From JAEUOS01 sp031423955 (GTDB taxonomy: Bacteria > Pseudomonadota > Gammaproteobacteria > Burkholderiales > JAEUOS01), in NCBI GenBank assembly GCA_031423955.1, contig JANPGJ010000162.1:1-64000 (forward strand): a stretch of DNA of 64,000 nucleotides. Reading direction: 5' to 3'. The notes beneath the pieces are model-generated. The model was not told the DNA's origin, did no database searches, and was given only the letters and a program-made list of their open reading frames with translations. Shown one piece after another: positions 27,114 to 36,028 of the stretch. A program made the position numbers and the translations under genes. How positions within the stretch are numbered: the first letter of the stretch is position 1; every line of letters starts with the position of its first letter.

Positions 27114-27872
27114 ATGCAACAGAACCAGATCAACCTGCAAGGCCGCAAGGCGGTGGTGACCGGCGGTGCCAGCGGCCTCGGCTTGGCGATCGCCAAACGG
27201 CTGTTGCAATCCGGTGCGAATGTCGTGTTGTGGGACCTGCATGCCGAGGCCCTGGCGCGCGCCGCGGTCGATCTTGAGCCCGAAGGGCCGCTGCGCACGC
27301 TGGTGGTCAATGTCGCCGATCACGCAGCGGTGCGTGCCGCCGCCGTGCGTTCAGTGGAGTTGCTGGGCGCGGTCGACATTCTGGTCAACAGCGCCGGCAT
27401 TGCCGGACCGGCGGTGCCGACGGTGGACTATACGCCGGCGGACTGGCAGTCGGTGCTGGAGGTCAATCTGACCGGCGTGTTCAATTGCTGCCAGGCGTTC
27501 TTGCCGCACATGATCGCGCGTGACTACGGGCGCATGGTCAGCATCGCATCGGTCGCCGGCAAGGACGGCAACCCCAACGCCTGCGCCTACAGCGCTTCGA
27601 AGGCGGGCGTGATCGCGCTGACCAAGTCGCTCGCCAAGGAAGTGGCGAAAACCGGCATCCGAATCAATTGCATCACGCCGGCGGCGGTACGCACGCCGAT
27701 GTTCGACCAGATCAGCCAGGCGCATATCGACTTCATGTTGTCGAAAATCCCGATGGGCCGGCTCGGCCTGCCGGAGGAAATCGCCGCCATGGTGAGTTGG
27801 CTGGCGTCGGAAGAATGTTCGTTTTCCACCGGCGCCACATTCGATCTGTCAGGTGGCCGTTCGACCTACTAG
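27114..27872 (+). CDS. SDR-family NAD(P)-dependent dehydrogenase
   Basis: A 252-residue classical short-chain dehydrogenase. The cofactor motif TGGASGLGLA, the NSAG motif, the catalytic Ser in SIASVAG and YSASK are all intact. The Asp in VVLWDLHAE after the second strand suggests preference for NAD. Start: ATG at 27114 has GAGG 9 bp upstream; another ATG at 27099 overlaps that site. It likely oxidises a hydroxylated intermediate, perhaps a cis-dihydrodiol or alcohol, in the surrounding aromatic pathway. Confidence 0.85.
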   Translation: MQQNQINLQGRKAVVTGGASGLGLAIAKRLLQSGANVVLWDLHAEALARAAVDLEPEGPLRTLVVNVADHAAVRAAAVRSVELLGAVDILVNSAGIAGPAVPTVDYTPADWQSVLEVNLTGVFNCCQAFLPHMIARDYGRMVSIASVAGKDGNPNACAYSASKAGVIALTKSLAKEVAKTGIRINCITPAAVRTPMFDQISQAHIDFMLSKIPMGRLGLPEEIAAMVSWLASEECSFSTGATFDLSGGRSTY

Positions 27873-28050
27873 AGGCGCGTCGCCGCGCATTCACTGCAGG
27901 TTCTCCATGCCGGGGCCTGCGGTGGTTGGCGTGGAGATCGGTAGCGGCCGATAGAAGGCCTTGCGCGCGGGCTCGCGCAGCCTTGTGCAATAGTGCTGCC
28001 AGGGTAGCGGAGTAAACTTGGCTAATGGACTGATTGTCGGGAGAACGACG

Positions 28051-29115
28051 ATGGAAATGAAGAGTGCGGAAGTGGTGCGCAATGCCGAAGAGCGCAAGGC
28101 GTTCTACGCGAAAATCGATCGCGACAACCTTGCGCCGCTATGGGAGGTCCTCAAGGGGCTGGTGCCGGCCGAGCCGAAGGCGGGCGCCGTCCCGCACTTG
28201 TGGGACTATGACGCGATCCGCCCGCGCATTCTCGAGTCGGGGGCATTGCTGACCGCGCGCGAGGCCGAACGCCGCGTGCTGGTGCTGGAAAATCCCGCCT
28301 TGCGCGGCCAGTCGCTGATCACCGACGTGCTCTATGGCGGTCTGCAATTGATCCTGCCAGGCGAAGTGGCGCCGGCCCATCGCCACACGCAATCGGCCTT
28401 GCGCTTCATCATCGACGGCAAAGGCGCATACACGGCGGTCAATGGCGAGAAGACCCTGATGAACGAGGGTGATTTTGTCATCACGCCCTCATGGACCTGG
28501 CACGACCACGGTAACGATTCGCGTGATCCGATGGTCTGGCTGGACGTTCTCGATCTGTCCACGGTCGCGCATTTTCACGGCCAGTTTCGCGAGGAATGGG
28601 AGGAAGAGCGTTTTCCGGTCAACCGGCCAGAGGGCGATGCACTGGCGCGCTATGGCGCCGGACTACTGCCAATCGACTACAAGTCGACCAGCGCCACCTC
28701 GCCGATCTTCAACTACCCGTATTCACGCACTCGCGATTCCCTGTACAGGATGAGTCTTGCCGGCGATCCCGATCCGCATTTCGGCTACAAGCTCAAGTAC
28801 ATCAATCCGGTCAATGGTGACTGGGCGATGCCGACCATTGCTACCACCATGCAGTGGCTGCCCAAAGGGTTTGGCTCCGAGGCCTATCAGTCCACCGACG
28901 GATTGGGGTTTGTCTGTGTCGAGGGAACCGGCGAGACCCGCATCAGCATGCCTGATGGCACGCAGAAGGTGCTCAAGTGGAAGCCACGTGACGTATTCGT
29001 AGTGCCGGGTTGGCAGAAGCATACCCACCATGCGGCCGGTGACGCGGTGCTGTTCGGATTCTCCGACCGGTCGGCGCAGGAAAAGCTCGGGCTGTTTCGC
29101 GAACGCCGGTTTTGA
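28051..29115 (+). CDS. Gentisate 1,2-dioxygenase-like bicupin
   Basis: A 354-residue double-cupin iron dioxygenase. The N-terminal cupin has PAHRHTQSALRFIIDG and TPSWTWHDHGND, the metal-binding histidines of the gentisate/1-hydroxy-2-naphthoate/salicylate dioxygenase family. The second cupin (FVVPGWQKHTHHAA) is also His-rich. These enzymes open the ring of gentisate between C1 and C2 to maleylpyruvate. GGGAG lies 8 bp before the ATG at 28051. It follows the SDR gene by 178 bp. Gentisate is the most likely substrate; 1-hydroxy-2-naphthoate or salicylate are alternatives. Confidence 0.85.
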   Translation: MEMKSAEVVRNAEERKAFYAKIDRDNLAPLWEVLKGLVPAEPKAGAVPHLWDYDAIRPRILESGALLTAREAERRVLVLENPALRGQSLITDVLYGGLQLILPGEVAPAHRHTQSALRFIIDGKGAYTAVNGEKTLMNEGDFVITPSWTWHDHGNDSRDPMVWLDVLDLSTVAHFHGQFREEWEEERFPVNRPEGDALARYGAGLLPIDYKSTSATSPIFNYPYSRTRDSLYRMSLAGDPDPHFGYKLKYINPVNGDWAMPTIATTMQWLPKGFGSEAYQSTDGLGFVCVEGTGETRISMPDGTQKVLKWKPRDVFVVPGWQKHTHHAAGDAVLFGFSDRSAQEKLGLFRERRF

Positions 29116-29116
29116 A

Positions 29117-29135
29117 TTGCCCGCTTTGCGGGCAA
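29117..29135. terminator. Short hairpin after the gentisate dioxygenase gene
   Basis: Arms of 8 bp (29117-29124 and 29128-29135) with a TTT loop, starting at the stop codon. No T tract follows on the plus strand, so it is at best a weak intrinsic terminator or an RNA end-stabilising hairpin. Confidence 0.4.
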
Positions 29136-29314
29136 ATCAAAACGACGAATTGAGGAAGGGGGGATGCTCCCTTCGACCCCCCGATGGTTGGAAGATTTCG
29201 TGCGACTATTCTCAGTGAGAGCGATGCCTCGCTCGGGATGGGTTGTTGGAGAACCGCAGATCGCTGCGCTGGCAGGTTGCGTTCTGCGCGTGCGCCAACT
29301 TCATCGCCTGGCGG

Positions 29315-30337
29315 CTAGAACAGCTGCGACCCTACCCACCACGCAACGCCAGCGACGAAGGCTGAGCATGGTATGGTCAAAATCCAGGCCCAGACGATGC
29401 TGCCGGCCACGCCCCAGCGCACCGCCGACAGCTTTTGCACCGAGCCGACGCCGACGATCGCGCCGGTGATGGTGTGGGTGGTGGACACCGGGATGCCCAT
29501 CCAGGTCGCGGTGAACAGCGTGATCGCGCCGCCGGTCTCGGCGCAAAAGCCGCCCACCGGCTTGAGCTTGGTGATTTTCTGCCCCATCGTCTTGACGATC
29601 CGCCAGCCGCCGAACATGGTGCCCATCGCGATGGTCAGGTAACAGGCGATCACCACCCACGGCGGCAAATGATTGGTGCTCGCCTGCATCCAGGCCGGCA
29701 TGCCCTCGGGCTTGGCGGCGGTTGCGGCGATCAGCAGCATCCAGATGATGCCGGCTGTTTTTTGCGCGTCGTTGCCGCCATGCCCCAGGCTGTAGAGCGA
29801 GGCCGACACCAGCTGAAGTTTGCGGAACCAGCCATCCACGTGGCGCGGCGTGACCGCCACGAATATCCACGACACGATGATCATCAGCAAGGCGCCGAGG
29901 ATAAATCCGAGAAGCGGCGAGAGCACGATGAAGATCAGTGTCTTGCCGATTCCGGCCATCACGAGCGACCCGGTGCCGGCCTTGGCCACCGCCGCGCCCG
30001 CGAGCCCGCCGATCAACGCGTGCGATGAGCTGGACGGAATGCCGTAGAGCCAGGTGATGATGTTCCACGAGGTGGCGCCGACCAAGGCGCCGAAAATCAC
30101 ATAGTGGTCGACGATTGCCGGGTCGATCGTACCCTTGCCGATGGTCGCTGCCACTTTCAGCGGAAACAGGAAATAGGCGACGAAATTGAAGGTCGCGGCC
30201 CACAGCACCGCCCAATGCGGCTTCAGCACGCCGGTCGAGACCACGGTGGCGATCGAATTGGCGGCGTCGTGGAAGCCGTTCATGAAATCGAAGACCAGCG
30301 CCAGCAAGATCAGGCACAGCAGTATCTGGAGGGTCAT
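29315..30337 (-). CDS. pit: PiT-family low-affinity inorganic phosphate transporter
   Basis: A 340-residue inner-membrane carrier with about ten hydrophobic segments and the two PiT repeat motifs: FMNGFHDAANSIATVVSTG near the N terminus and GHGGNDAQKTAGI in the second half, with PVSTTHTITGAIVG near the C terminus. It moves phosphate, probably as a metal-phosphate complex, with protons or sodium. It lies downstream of the DUF47 gene on the same strand, the standard pairing for this carrier class. Confidence 0.92.
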   Translation of the reverse strand: MTLQILLCLILLALVFDFMNGFHDAANSIATVVSTGVLKPHWAVLWAATFNFVAYFLFPLKVAATIGKGTIDPAIVDHYVIFGALVGATSWNIITWLYGIPSSSSHALIGGLAGAAVAKAGTGSLVMAGIGKTLIFIVLSPLLGFILGALLMIIVSWIFVAVTPRHVDGWFRKLQLVSASLYSLGHGGNDAQKTAGIIWMLLIAATAAKPEGMPAWMQASTNHLPPWVVIACYLTIAMGTMFGGWRIVKTMGQKITKLKPVGGFCAETGGAITLFTATWMGIPVSTTHTITGAIVGVGSVQKLSAVRWGVAGSIVWAWILTIPCSAFVAGVAWWVGSQLF

Positions 30338-30480
30338 GCGATGCCTGCCGTGATGGCGACCAGTCGCTCAGGCGCCGCCGGGTTCAAGCGCACCGGGACC
30401 GCCGTCGCACCCGCGGAACGGCCAGGATTCCGGCGGCGGCGCGGCCGCCTGCACGGCGGGCAAAGGCATGCGTGCATGCC

Positions 30481-31107
30481 TTACGCGTTCTCGACGATGA
30501 TGCCTTCGAGGATGTTGGCCACGTCCTCGCACTTGTCGGTCACGCTCTCGAGCAACTCGTAGATTTCCTTGAGCTTGATCACCTGCATGACGTCCTTTTC
30601 CTCGCGAAAAAGCTTGGCCATCGCGGCGCGCATGACATGGTCGGCTTCGGATTCGAGGCGATCGATGTCTTCGCAGATGACCAGGATCTCGGGGGAGTTT
30701 TCCATTGACGGCAACAGTCGCACCGCGGCCTGCACTTTTTCGCTGCATGCCACGCAGATCTCGGCCAGTTTCTGCGCTTCCGGTGTCACCACCTTGATGT
30801 CGTACAGGAAAATCGAATGGGCCACATCCTCGATCAGGTCGAGGATGTCGTCCATGGTGGTGATCAGTTGGTGAATCGCATCGCGATCGAGCGGCGTGAT
30901 GAAGGTCTTGTGCAGCAGTTCGACCGTGGCATGGGTGATCTTGTCGGCGCGTTTCTCGATCGATTCAATTGAATAGGCACGCCGCTGCAAGTCGTCGAAA
31001 TGCAGCATCAACGCCACCAACTCGCGACTGCCATCGACGATCGCGTGCGCATGTTCGTTGAAAAACTCGAAGAAGCGCCCTTCCTTGGGCATGAAGCGGC
31101 CGAACAT
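30481..31107 (-). CDS. DUF47 (PhoU-like) regulator of the Pit transporter
   Basis: A 208-residue all-helical protein of the DUF47/PhoU-like family. Typical stretches are FFEFFNEHAHAIVDGSREL, IEKRADKITHATVELLHKTF and TTMDDILDLIEDVAHS, with acidic residues expected to bind metal clusters. Homologues are encoded upstream of pit genes and are thought to tune phosphate uptake. The ATG at 31107 gives the family length; the frame continues to 31209 without recognisable sequence. The pit gene follows after 143 bp. Confidence 0.9.
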   Translation of the reverse strand: MFGRFMPKEGRFFEFFNEHAHAIVDGSRELVALMLHFDDLQRRAYSIESIEKRADKITHATVELLHKTFITPLDRDAIHQLITTMDDILDLIEDVAHSIFLYDIKVVTPEAQKLAEICVACSEKVQAAVRLLPSMENSPEILVICEDIDRLESEADHVMRAAMAKLFREEKDVMQVIKLKEIYELLESVTDKCEDVANILEGIIVENA

Positions 31108-31218
31108 TGGATTGGTTCCGGAGGGTGGGCAAGCGAGGTGCGGCGAGGCGGCGGGATTATAGCTGCTCGCGCGGGGCGTGTGGCGGGCGCCTGCACAATT
31201 GCGGCGCATGAAGTGATC

Positions 31219-32718
31219 TCATGCGCCGCGGTCGGCGCGCATGTAGCGCGCCGCCAAGCGCTCGGCGGCGCTTCGCATCTCCAGCGTCACATCGGCATTG
31301 CATATCCCTTTCAGCTGGCCGGCAAACCAGGTGCCGGCGCGCCGCCGCAGTTCCAGGGTGGCGCGCTCGCCGCTGGCTGCCAGTTCGAGTGCGAAAATGC
31401 GGGTCTGGCCGCCGGCACAATCGCGGGCGTAACTGGCCACACAGTGGCGCATGTCGATGCCTTCGCGGGCCAGCATCAACGAATCGGTCAGTGGGACCAC
31501 GCGCGTGCCGGCATGGTCATGGTTTGGCAGCGCGCTTTGCCACTGCTGCAGGAATTCGGGGCACTGGAGGATGATCAGTTGATGCCAGCGCTGCTGACGC
31601 CGGATCAGCGAGGTGTAAGTGGCACTGAGCGGAACCAGCGGCGCGCCGGTGCCGGACTGGTCGATCCACCAGTCGATCAGATAGGCGGTATCGTCGCGCA
31701 GGAAGCGCAGGCTCTGGCCGGTCCGGGCACGCCGCGCCGCCTCGGTCAGCGCCAGGCGCAACAGGCGGGCAAGATCGCACAGGCGCGCATCGCCCGTATC
31801 GGTCGCGATGGTGCCCAGGGCGCGCTCCAGCGCCTGCCCGCGATCGGACAAACCGACAATCACCGGGTTCGGTCGACGCGCGCCGGCGGCGCTAAACAGG
31901 CGGATCGCCAGCGTCGCGGCGGCGCCGCCGTGGCCATGCGGATCGGTATTGAGCAGGCGGCGCACCATGCTGTTGGGCTGATGTGCAAGCCATTTCCAGT
32001 CGCGCCTGGCGAGCCGCGCCGGCGGCGGGCGTGCAGCCCAGTCTCGGCGCAATGCACCGAGTGCACCGTAGTCGACATACGCCGCGCCTTTGCGCGCATG
32101 GCGCCGTACGGTGGCGACCAGAAGCGGCGCGAGACCGGGTGTTTCATGCATGATGCGGTTGAGAGGGCCCGCACCGGCCAGCACGATGTCGTTGAAGTCA
32201 GCGATGGTGGCGTTGCGCCCGAACACCAGACATGCGCTGCGCAACAAGGGGCGGTTGGCGATGCCGCGACAAAGCGCCAGTCGCACCGTGCGCGCCGTGC
32301 TCGCGCCATGTGCGCCCGGATACAGGTCGGCACGCAGGCGCTGGATCAGGTAGCGGCGATCGACCGGCGACAAGCCGGTGCCGTCGACCGCAGCCACGCA
32401 AACCTCGATCGCGCGCTGCAGCGCCCGTTCGATCAGCGCGCCGGGATCGAGCAGTTCGAGGTCATCGTTGCGGGTGGTGCGGCGCCAGTGGCCGCGCGCG
32501 TCGCGAGTGAACACCGCGAGCCGATGATCAGGCAAGGTGTCGATGCGCATCGCGTCGCCCAGGATCAGGCTGTCAGACCGACCATCGGCACGCGCCGCGA
32601 GTTGCACGAAAGGCGCCCGCACCGCGGCCAATGCCAGCAACACCGCTTCGCCGGCAGCGCGTGAGGGCTGCGGCGCCCTTGCGACGAGGCTTGCCTGGAC
32701 GAGGTATTTGCCGTGCAT
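31219..32718 (-). CDS. PcfJ-like protein of unknown function
   Basis: A 499-residue protein. The only recognisable part is near the C terminus: GIDMRHCVASYARDCAGGQT followed by IFAL and a short beta segment TLELRRRAGTW, matching the PcfJ-like family pattern (HCV-x-Y then a stretch describing a small molecule- or nucleic acid-binding fold). The rest is Arg/Ala-rich and mostly helical with no signal peptide or membrane segment. PcfJ was first noted on enterococcal conjugative plasmids, but chromosomal homologues have no known function. It is divergent from an MFS gene. Confidence 0.6.
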   Translation of the reverse strand: MHGKYLVQASLVARAPQPSRAAGEAVLLALAAVRAPFVQLAARADGRSDSLILGDAMRIDTLPDHRLAVFTRDARGHWRRTTRNDDLELLDPGALIERALQRAIEVCVAAVDGTGLSPVDRRYLIQRLRADLYPGAHGASTARTVRLALCRGIANRPLLRSACLVFGRNATIADFNDIVLAGAGPLNRIMHETPGLAPLLVATVRRHARKGAAYVDYGALGALRRDWAARPPPARLARRDWKWLAHQPNSMVRRLLNTDPHGHGGAAATLAIRLFSAAGARRPNPVIVGLSDRGQALERALGTIATDTGDARLCDLARLLRLALTEAARRARTGQSLRFLRDDTAYLIDWWIDQSGTGAPLVPLSATYTSLIRRQQRWHQLIILQCPEFLQQWQSALPNHDHAGTRVVPLTDSLMLAREGIDMRHCVASYARDCAGGQTRIFALELAASGERATLELRRRAGTWFAGQLKGICNADVTLEMRSAAERLAARYMRADRGA

Positions 32719-32827
32719 GGCAGAAATGTAGCCGAAGCCAAGCGCCAGGCGTCAAACCCGGCGTGCGGTACATTCGCGGGATGAGTGCTTATGTGTTTCC
32801 CGGGGTTCCGGCCTTTTCTCATCGGCA

Positions 32828-34075
32828 ATGCAAGTCGCCACGAACACGGCCCGCGCGGTGACGCAATCCCGCGTGTTCTACGGATGGGTCGTGGTGTGGG
32901 CCGCGCACGTGGTGCTGTTCACCATTTTTGGCGCGATCTACTCGTTTTCCTCGTTTTTCGGCGCCCTGCAGATTGAGTTCGCCGCCAACCGTGCCGACGT
33001 TTCGTTCGCCTTCGCACTCGCGATATTCCTGTATTTCCTGATTGGCGCGGTGGCCGGCGTGGTGGCCGACCGCACCCATGTGCGCTGGGTCGCGGGTTGC
33101 GGCATCCTGTGCCTGGCGGGCGGTCTGTTCCTTGCCAGCCGCGCGGCTTCGCTCCCGCAGTTTTACCTGGCCTTTGGCTTGGCCATCGGCTTCGGTATCG
33201 GCTGTACCTACGTGCCGACCATCGCCGCGGTGCAACCCTGGTTTGTACGCCGTCGCGCCCTGGCCGCGGGCATCGCTTCCTCCGGCATCGGCCTGGGCAC
33301 GCTGGTGGTGCCGCTGCTGGCGGTGCGAATGGTGGAAGCGCTCGGCTGGCGCGCCACCTTGCAGTGGATGGCGCTGGCGGCGTTGCTGATCGGCATGGTG
33401 GCGACAGCCTTGCTTGAAAAGTCGCCGCGACGCAAGGGCGTTTTCCCCGACAACGATGCGAGCGGACCAGCAACCGGCCCGGCCACCGGCATGGGCTGGG
33501 TCGAAGCGGTGCGTTCGCGCACCTTCGGACTTTTCTTTCTTGCCATCCTGCTGACCGGGCTGGTGCAGTTCATGCCGTTCGTGCACCTGGCGCGGCATGC
33601 CCAGGATCGCGGCCTGACGCCGGCGTCGGGCGCGTTGCTGCTGGGGATCATCGGCATCGGCAGCTTCGCCGGTCGCTTTGTACTGACCGGCCTGGCCGAC
33701 CGTTTCGGGCGGCGCGACTCGTTTGCCGCGATGTTCGTGCTGATGGGCGCGGCATTCGCATGGTGGCTGGCCTGCCTGATGCTGCCGGTGTCGTTCGCGG
33801 CGCTGGCCGCCTTTGCAGTGGTGTTCGGGCTCGGCTATGGCGGTTTTGTCGGCCTGGCGCCGCCGCTGGTGATGGGTTACTTCGGCGCGCGCAACCTGAG
33901 CGGCTTGATCGGCTTTCTGTATATCGCGGCGGGCATCGGCACCCTGATCGCGCCGACCTTCGCTGGCTGGGTCTATGACCGCAGCGCAAGCTATGCGTTG
34001 CCGATCGCCTCCGGCGTGCTGGTCAATGCCGCCGCCGCGTGGATCGCCTGGAAGCTGCCGAAGGCGGCGGGGTAG
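32828..34075 (+). CDS. MFS transporter, monocarboxylate/oxalate-formate type
   Basis: A 415-residue carrier with twelve predicted membrane helices. It starts FYGWVVVWAAHVVLFTIFG and has GIGCTYVPTIAAVQPWFVRRRALAAGIASSG between the early helices, a pattern typical of monocarboxylate and oxalate/formate antiporter-like MFS proteins (YVP and the RRALA loop). Substrate likely an organic acid anion. The gene stands alone, divergent from the PcfJ-like gene, and a MITE-like element begins directly after its stop. Confidence 0.85.
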   Translation: MQVATNTARAVTQSRVFYGWVVVWAAHVVLFTIFGAIYSFSSFFGALQIEFAANRADVSFAFALAIFLYFLIGAVAGVVADRTHVRWVAGCGILCLAGGLFLASRAASLPQFYLAFGLAIGFGIGCTYVPTIAAVQPWFVRRRALAAGIASSGIGLGTLVVPLLAVRMVEALGWRATLQWMALAALLIGMVATALLEKSPRRKGVFPDNDASGPATGPATGMGWVEAVRSRTFGLFFLAILLTGLVQFMPFVHLARHAQDRGLTPASGALLLGIIGIGSFAGRFVLTGLADRFGRRDSFAAMFVLMGAAFAWWLACLMLPVSFAALAAFAVVFGLGYGGFVGLAPPLVMGYFGARNLSGLIGFLYIAAGIGTLIAPTFAGWVYDRSASYALPIASGVLVNAAAAWIAWKLPKAAG

Positions 34076-34080
34076 CCTAG

Positions 34081-34189
34081 AAAAACGCTGAATCAGTCCC
34101 TGGCATGCAGGAGATGGAACGGAAGTATTTTTGAATTCAATCGGTTGCAGAAGTGGCTTTCTCAACCTACGGACTTATTCAGTGTTTCC
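34081..34189. mobile_element. MITE-like 109-bp element flanked by CTAG
   Basis: Non-coding segment with imperfect terminal inverted repeats: the left end AAAAACGCTGAATCAGTCC matches the right end read on the other strand, GGAAACACTGAATAAGTCC, at 15 of 19 positions. CTAG occurs directly outside both ends (34077-34080 and 34190-34193), as expected for a 4-bp target duplication of some IS5-family groups. The inside has no transposase. It lies 2 bp after the MFS stop codon and about 90 bp before the FKBP start. Confidence 0.7.
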
Positions 34190-34283
34190 CTAGCGGCCAC
34201 GCTTGCGGCCGATGCGGGTCGGGCCGGGCTGCGTTATGCCGGCGGCCTTATATACTGCGGACTTTTTTCTAGGGAAAACCACC

Positions 34284-34622
34284 ATGAGTTCGCAACTGAT
34301 CATCGAAGACATCACCGTCGGCAGCGGCGCCGAAGCGGTCGCCGGCGCCCACATCTCGGTGCACTACACCGGCTGGCTCTACAACGACGGCGTGCGTGGC
34401 GCGAAATTCGATTCAAGCAAGGATCGCGGCCAGCCGTTCGATTTTCCGCTCGGTGCCGGTCATGTCATCAAGGGCTGGGACGAAGGCTTCGCCGGCATGA
34501 AAATCGGCGGCGTGCGGGTGCTGACGATTCCGCCGGAAATGGGCTACGGTGCGCGCGGCGCGGGGGGGGTGATTCCGCCGAACGCGACCCTTCAGTTCGA
34601 GGTCGAGTTGCTCGGCGTTTAG
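34284..34622 (+). CDS. FKBP-type peptidyl-prolyl cis-trans isomerase
   Basis: A 112-residue single-domain FKBP. Ligand-pocket residues are seen in VHYTGWLYNDG, KFDSSKDRGQPFDFPLGAGHVIKGWDEG, MKIGGVRVLTIPPEMGYG and IPPNATLQFEVELLGV. There is no signal peptide, so it should be cytoplasmic. A TATACT hexamer at 34251-34256 is a possible -10. The ATG at 34284 follows AGGGAAAACC. A strong hairpin lies 25 bp after the stop. Confidence 0.93.
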   Translation: MSSQLIIEDITVGSGAEAVAGAHISVHYTGWLYNDGVRGAKFDSSKDRGQPFDFPLGAGHVIKGWDEGFAGMKIGGVRVLTIPPEMGYGARGAGGVIPPNATLQFEVELLGV

Positions 34623-34646
34623 CACGGCGCGACTTGCAGGCTGAAT

Positions 34647-34680
34647 GGTTTCAAGCGGCACGCTGCTGCCGCTTGAAACC
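34647..34680. terminator. Perfect 14-bp hairpin after the FKBP gene
   Basis: Arms 34647-34660 and 34667-34680 pair perfectly (GGTTTCAAGCGGCA and its complement) around a CGCTGC loop. No T tract follows on either strand, so termination is not certain; it may instead protect the mRNA end or bind a protein. Confidence 0.45.
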
Positions 34681-34794
34681 ACGATCTGCGCTCGACGGAC
34701 AGTCATCGATGATGCGAGCAAGCCAATCGCGGCGCCTGCGCCAATCGATGTCAGCTAACATCGCCGGTTCCCGTGGTCATCGTCAGGCGCTTCC

Positions 34795-35886
34795 ATGAAA
34801 CTCGGCTTCTTCACCATGCCCATGCATCCGCCGGGGCGGAACTACACCCAGACGCTCAAGGAAGACCGCGAGGCCTTCATCCTTGCCGACCGGCTCGGCT
34901 TCGCCGAAGCACTGGTCGGCGAGCACATCTCCGACATCTGCGAATCGATTCCCTCGGCGCTGGCGTTCCTTGCCAGCATCGCGCATGACACCCGCACCAT
35001 CAAACTCGGTACCGGCACCGTCAACTTGACCAACAGCCATCCGGCCCAGGTGGCGGCGGTTGCGGCGATGCTCGACCACATGCTCGAAGGGCGCTTCATC
35101 TTCGGCATCGGGCCAGGTGGATTGCGATCCGACATGGAAGTGTTCGGCAATATCGATCTCGATCGCAATGCGATGTTCGTCGAAGCTATCGATCACGTTC
35201 TGGCGCTTTGGTCGGGCACGGCGCCCTATGAATTGCAGGGCAAGTACTGGAACATCAGCACCCGGCGCACGCTGATCCCCGAGACCGGGCAGGGCATCTT
35301 TCTCAAGCCCTATCAGGCGCCGCATCCGCCGATCGTGATCACCGCCATCACGCCGGCCTCCAAAGGCATCACCGCTGCGGCCGAGCGCGGCTGGAAGCCG
35401 ATGTCCGCCAACTTCCTGCAGTCGCCAGGGGTGGCCAGCCACTGGCCGGCCTATGCGCAGGGCCGCGCCAACGTCGGTCAACCGGCCCTGCGTGCCGACT
35501 GGCGGGTGTGCAAAAGCATATTCGTCGCCGCCGACGACGCCACCGCCGAGCGTCATGTGATGGATCCCCAGGGGCCGTACGGCTTTTACTTCTGGAACCT
35601 GCTCACCAAGCGCAGGAGCGCCGGCGCCCTGTTTTCCTTCAAGCGCGATCCCGCAATGCCTGACGAGCAGGTCACGCTCGATTTCGTGCTCGACAGCATG
35701 GTCATTCGCGGCGGGGTGGCGAAGGTGGTCGATCAATTGCTGGCGTTTCACGCCGAACTGGGCGGATTCGGCACCTTGCTGATGTGCGGCCATGATTGGG
35801 CCGATCCTGCCCTGGCGCGACGCTCGATGCAACTGATGGCCGAGCAGGTGATGCCTCGAGTGAACGCGGCGCTCGGTGAAGGTTGA
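34795..35886 (+). CDS. Luciferase-like (LLM) flavin-dependent oxidoreductase
   Basis: A 363-residue bacterial-luciferase-like monooxygenase. Family features include MKLGFFTMPMHPPGRNY at the N terminus, LGFAEALVGEHISD, IKLGTGTVNLTNSHPAQVA, GRFIFGIGPGG and the later LKPYQAPHPPIVI. Such enzymes use FMNH2 (usually from a separate reductase) and oxygen to oxidise organic substrates; the substrate here is unknown. The gene stands alone between the FKBP gene and the convergent kinase-like gene. Confidence 0.85.
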   Translation: MKLGFFTMPMHPPGRNYTQTLKEDREAFILADRLGFAEALVGEHISDICESIPSALAFLASIAHDTRTIKLGTGTVNLTNSHPAQVAAVAAMLDHMLEGRFIFGIGPGGLRSDMEVFGNIDLDRNAMFVEAIDHVLALWSGTAPYELQGKYWNISTRRTLIPETGQGIFLKPYQAPHPPIVITAITPASKGITAAAERGWKPMSANFLQSPGVASHWPAYAQGRANVGQPALRADWRVCKSIFVAADDATAERHVMDPQGPYGFYFWNLLTKRRSAGALFSFKRDPAMPDEQVTLDFVLDSMVIRGGVAKVVDQLLAFHAELGGFGTLLMCGHDWADPALARRSMQLMAEQVMPRVNAALGEG

Positions 35887-36028
35887 ATGCGCAAATTCCG
35901 GTCGAAATCTTCACCCTGGCAACCGGGGCACCGCATCTAAGCGGCGGAAATTCGCGTGCTCATGTCTTGGTCGAACATGGCATGCGCGGGCAGCGCGCCC
36001 GACGTACCAACGCTGAACGCGAGCTTGG

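Noticed and set aside
31000..32664. Long open plus-strand frame opposite the PcfJ-like gene
   Set aside because: Composition typical of an antisense shadow; the minus-strand protein has the recognisable PcfJ-like core.
32819..34165. Minus-strand frame opposite the MFS transporter
   Set aside because: Gln/His/Arg-rich shadow; the plus-strand product has twelve helices and MFS motifs.
34270..34278. Third CTAGGGAAA as another MITE end
   Set aside because: Match is only nine bases and no partner repeat is found; more likely chance near the FKBP ribosome-binding site.
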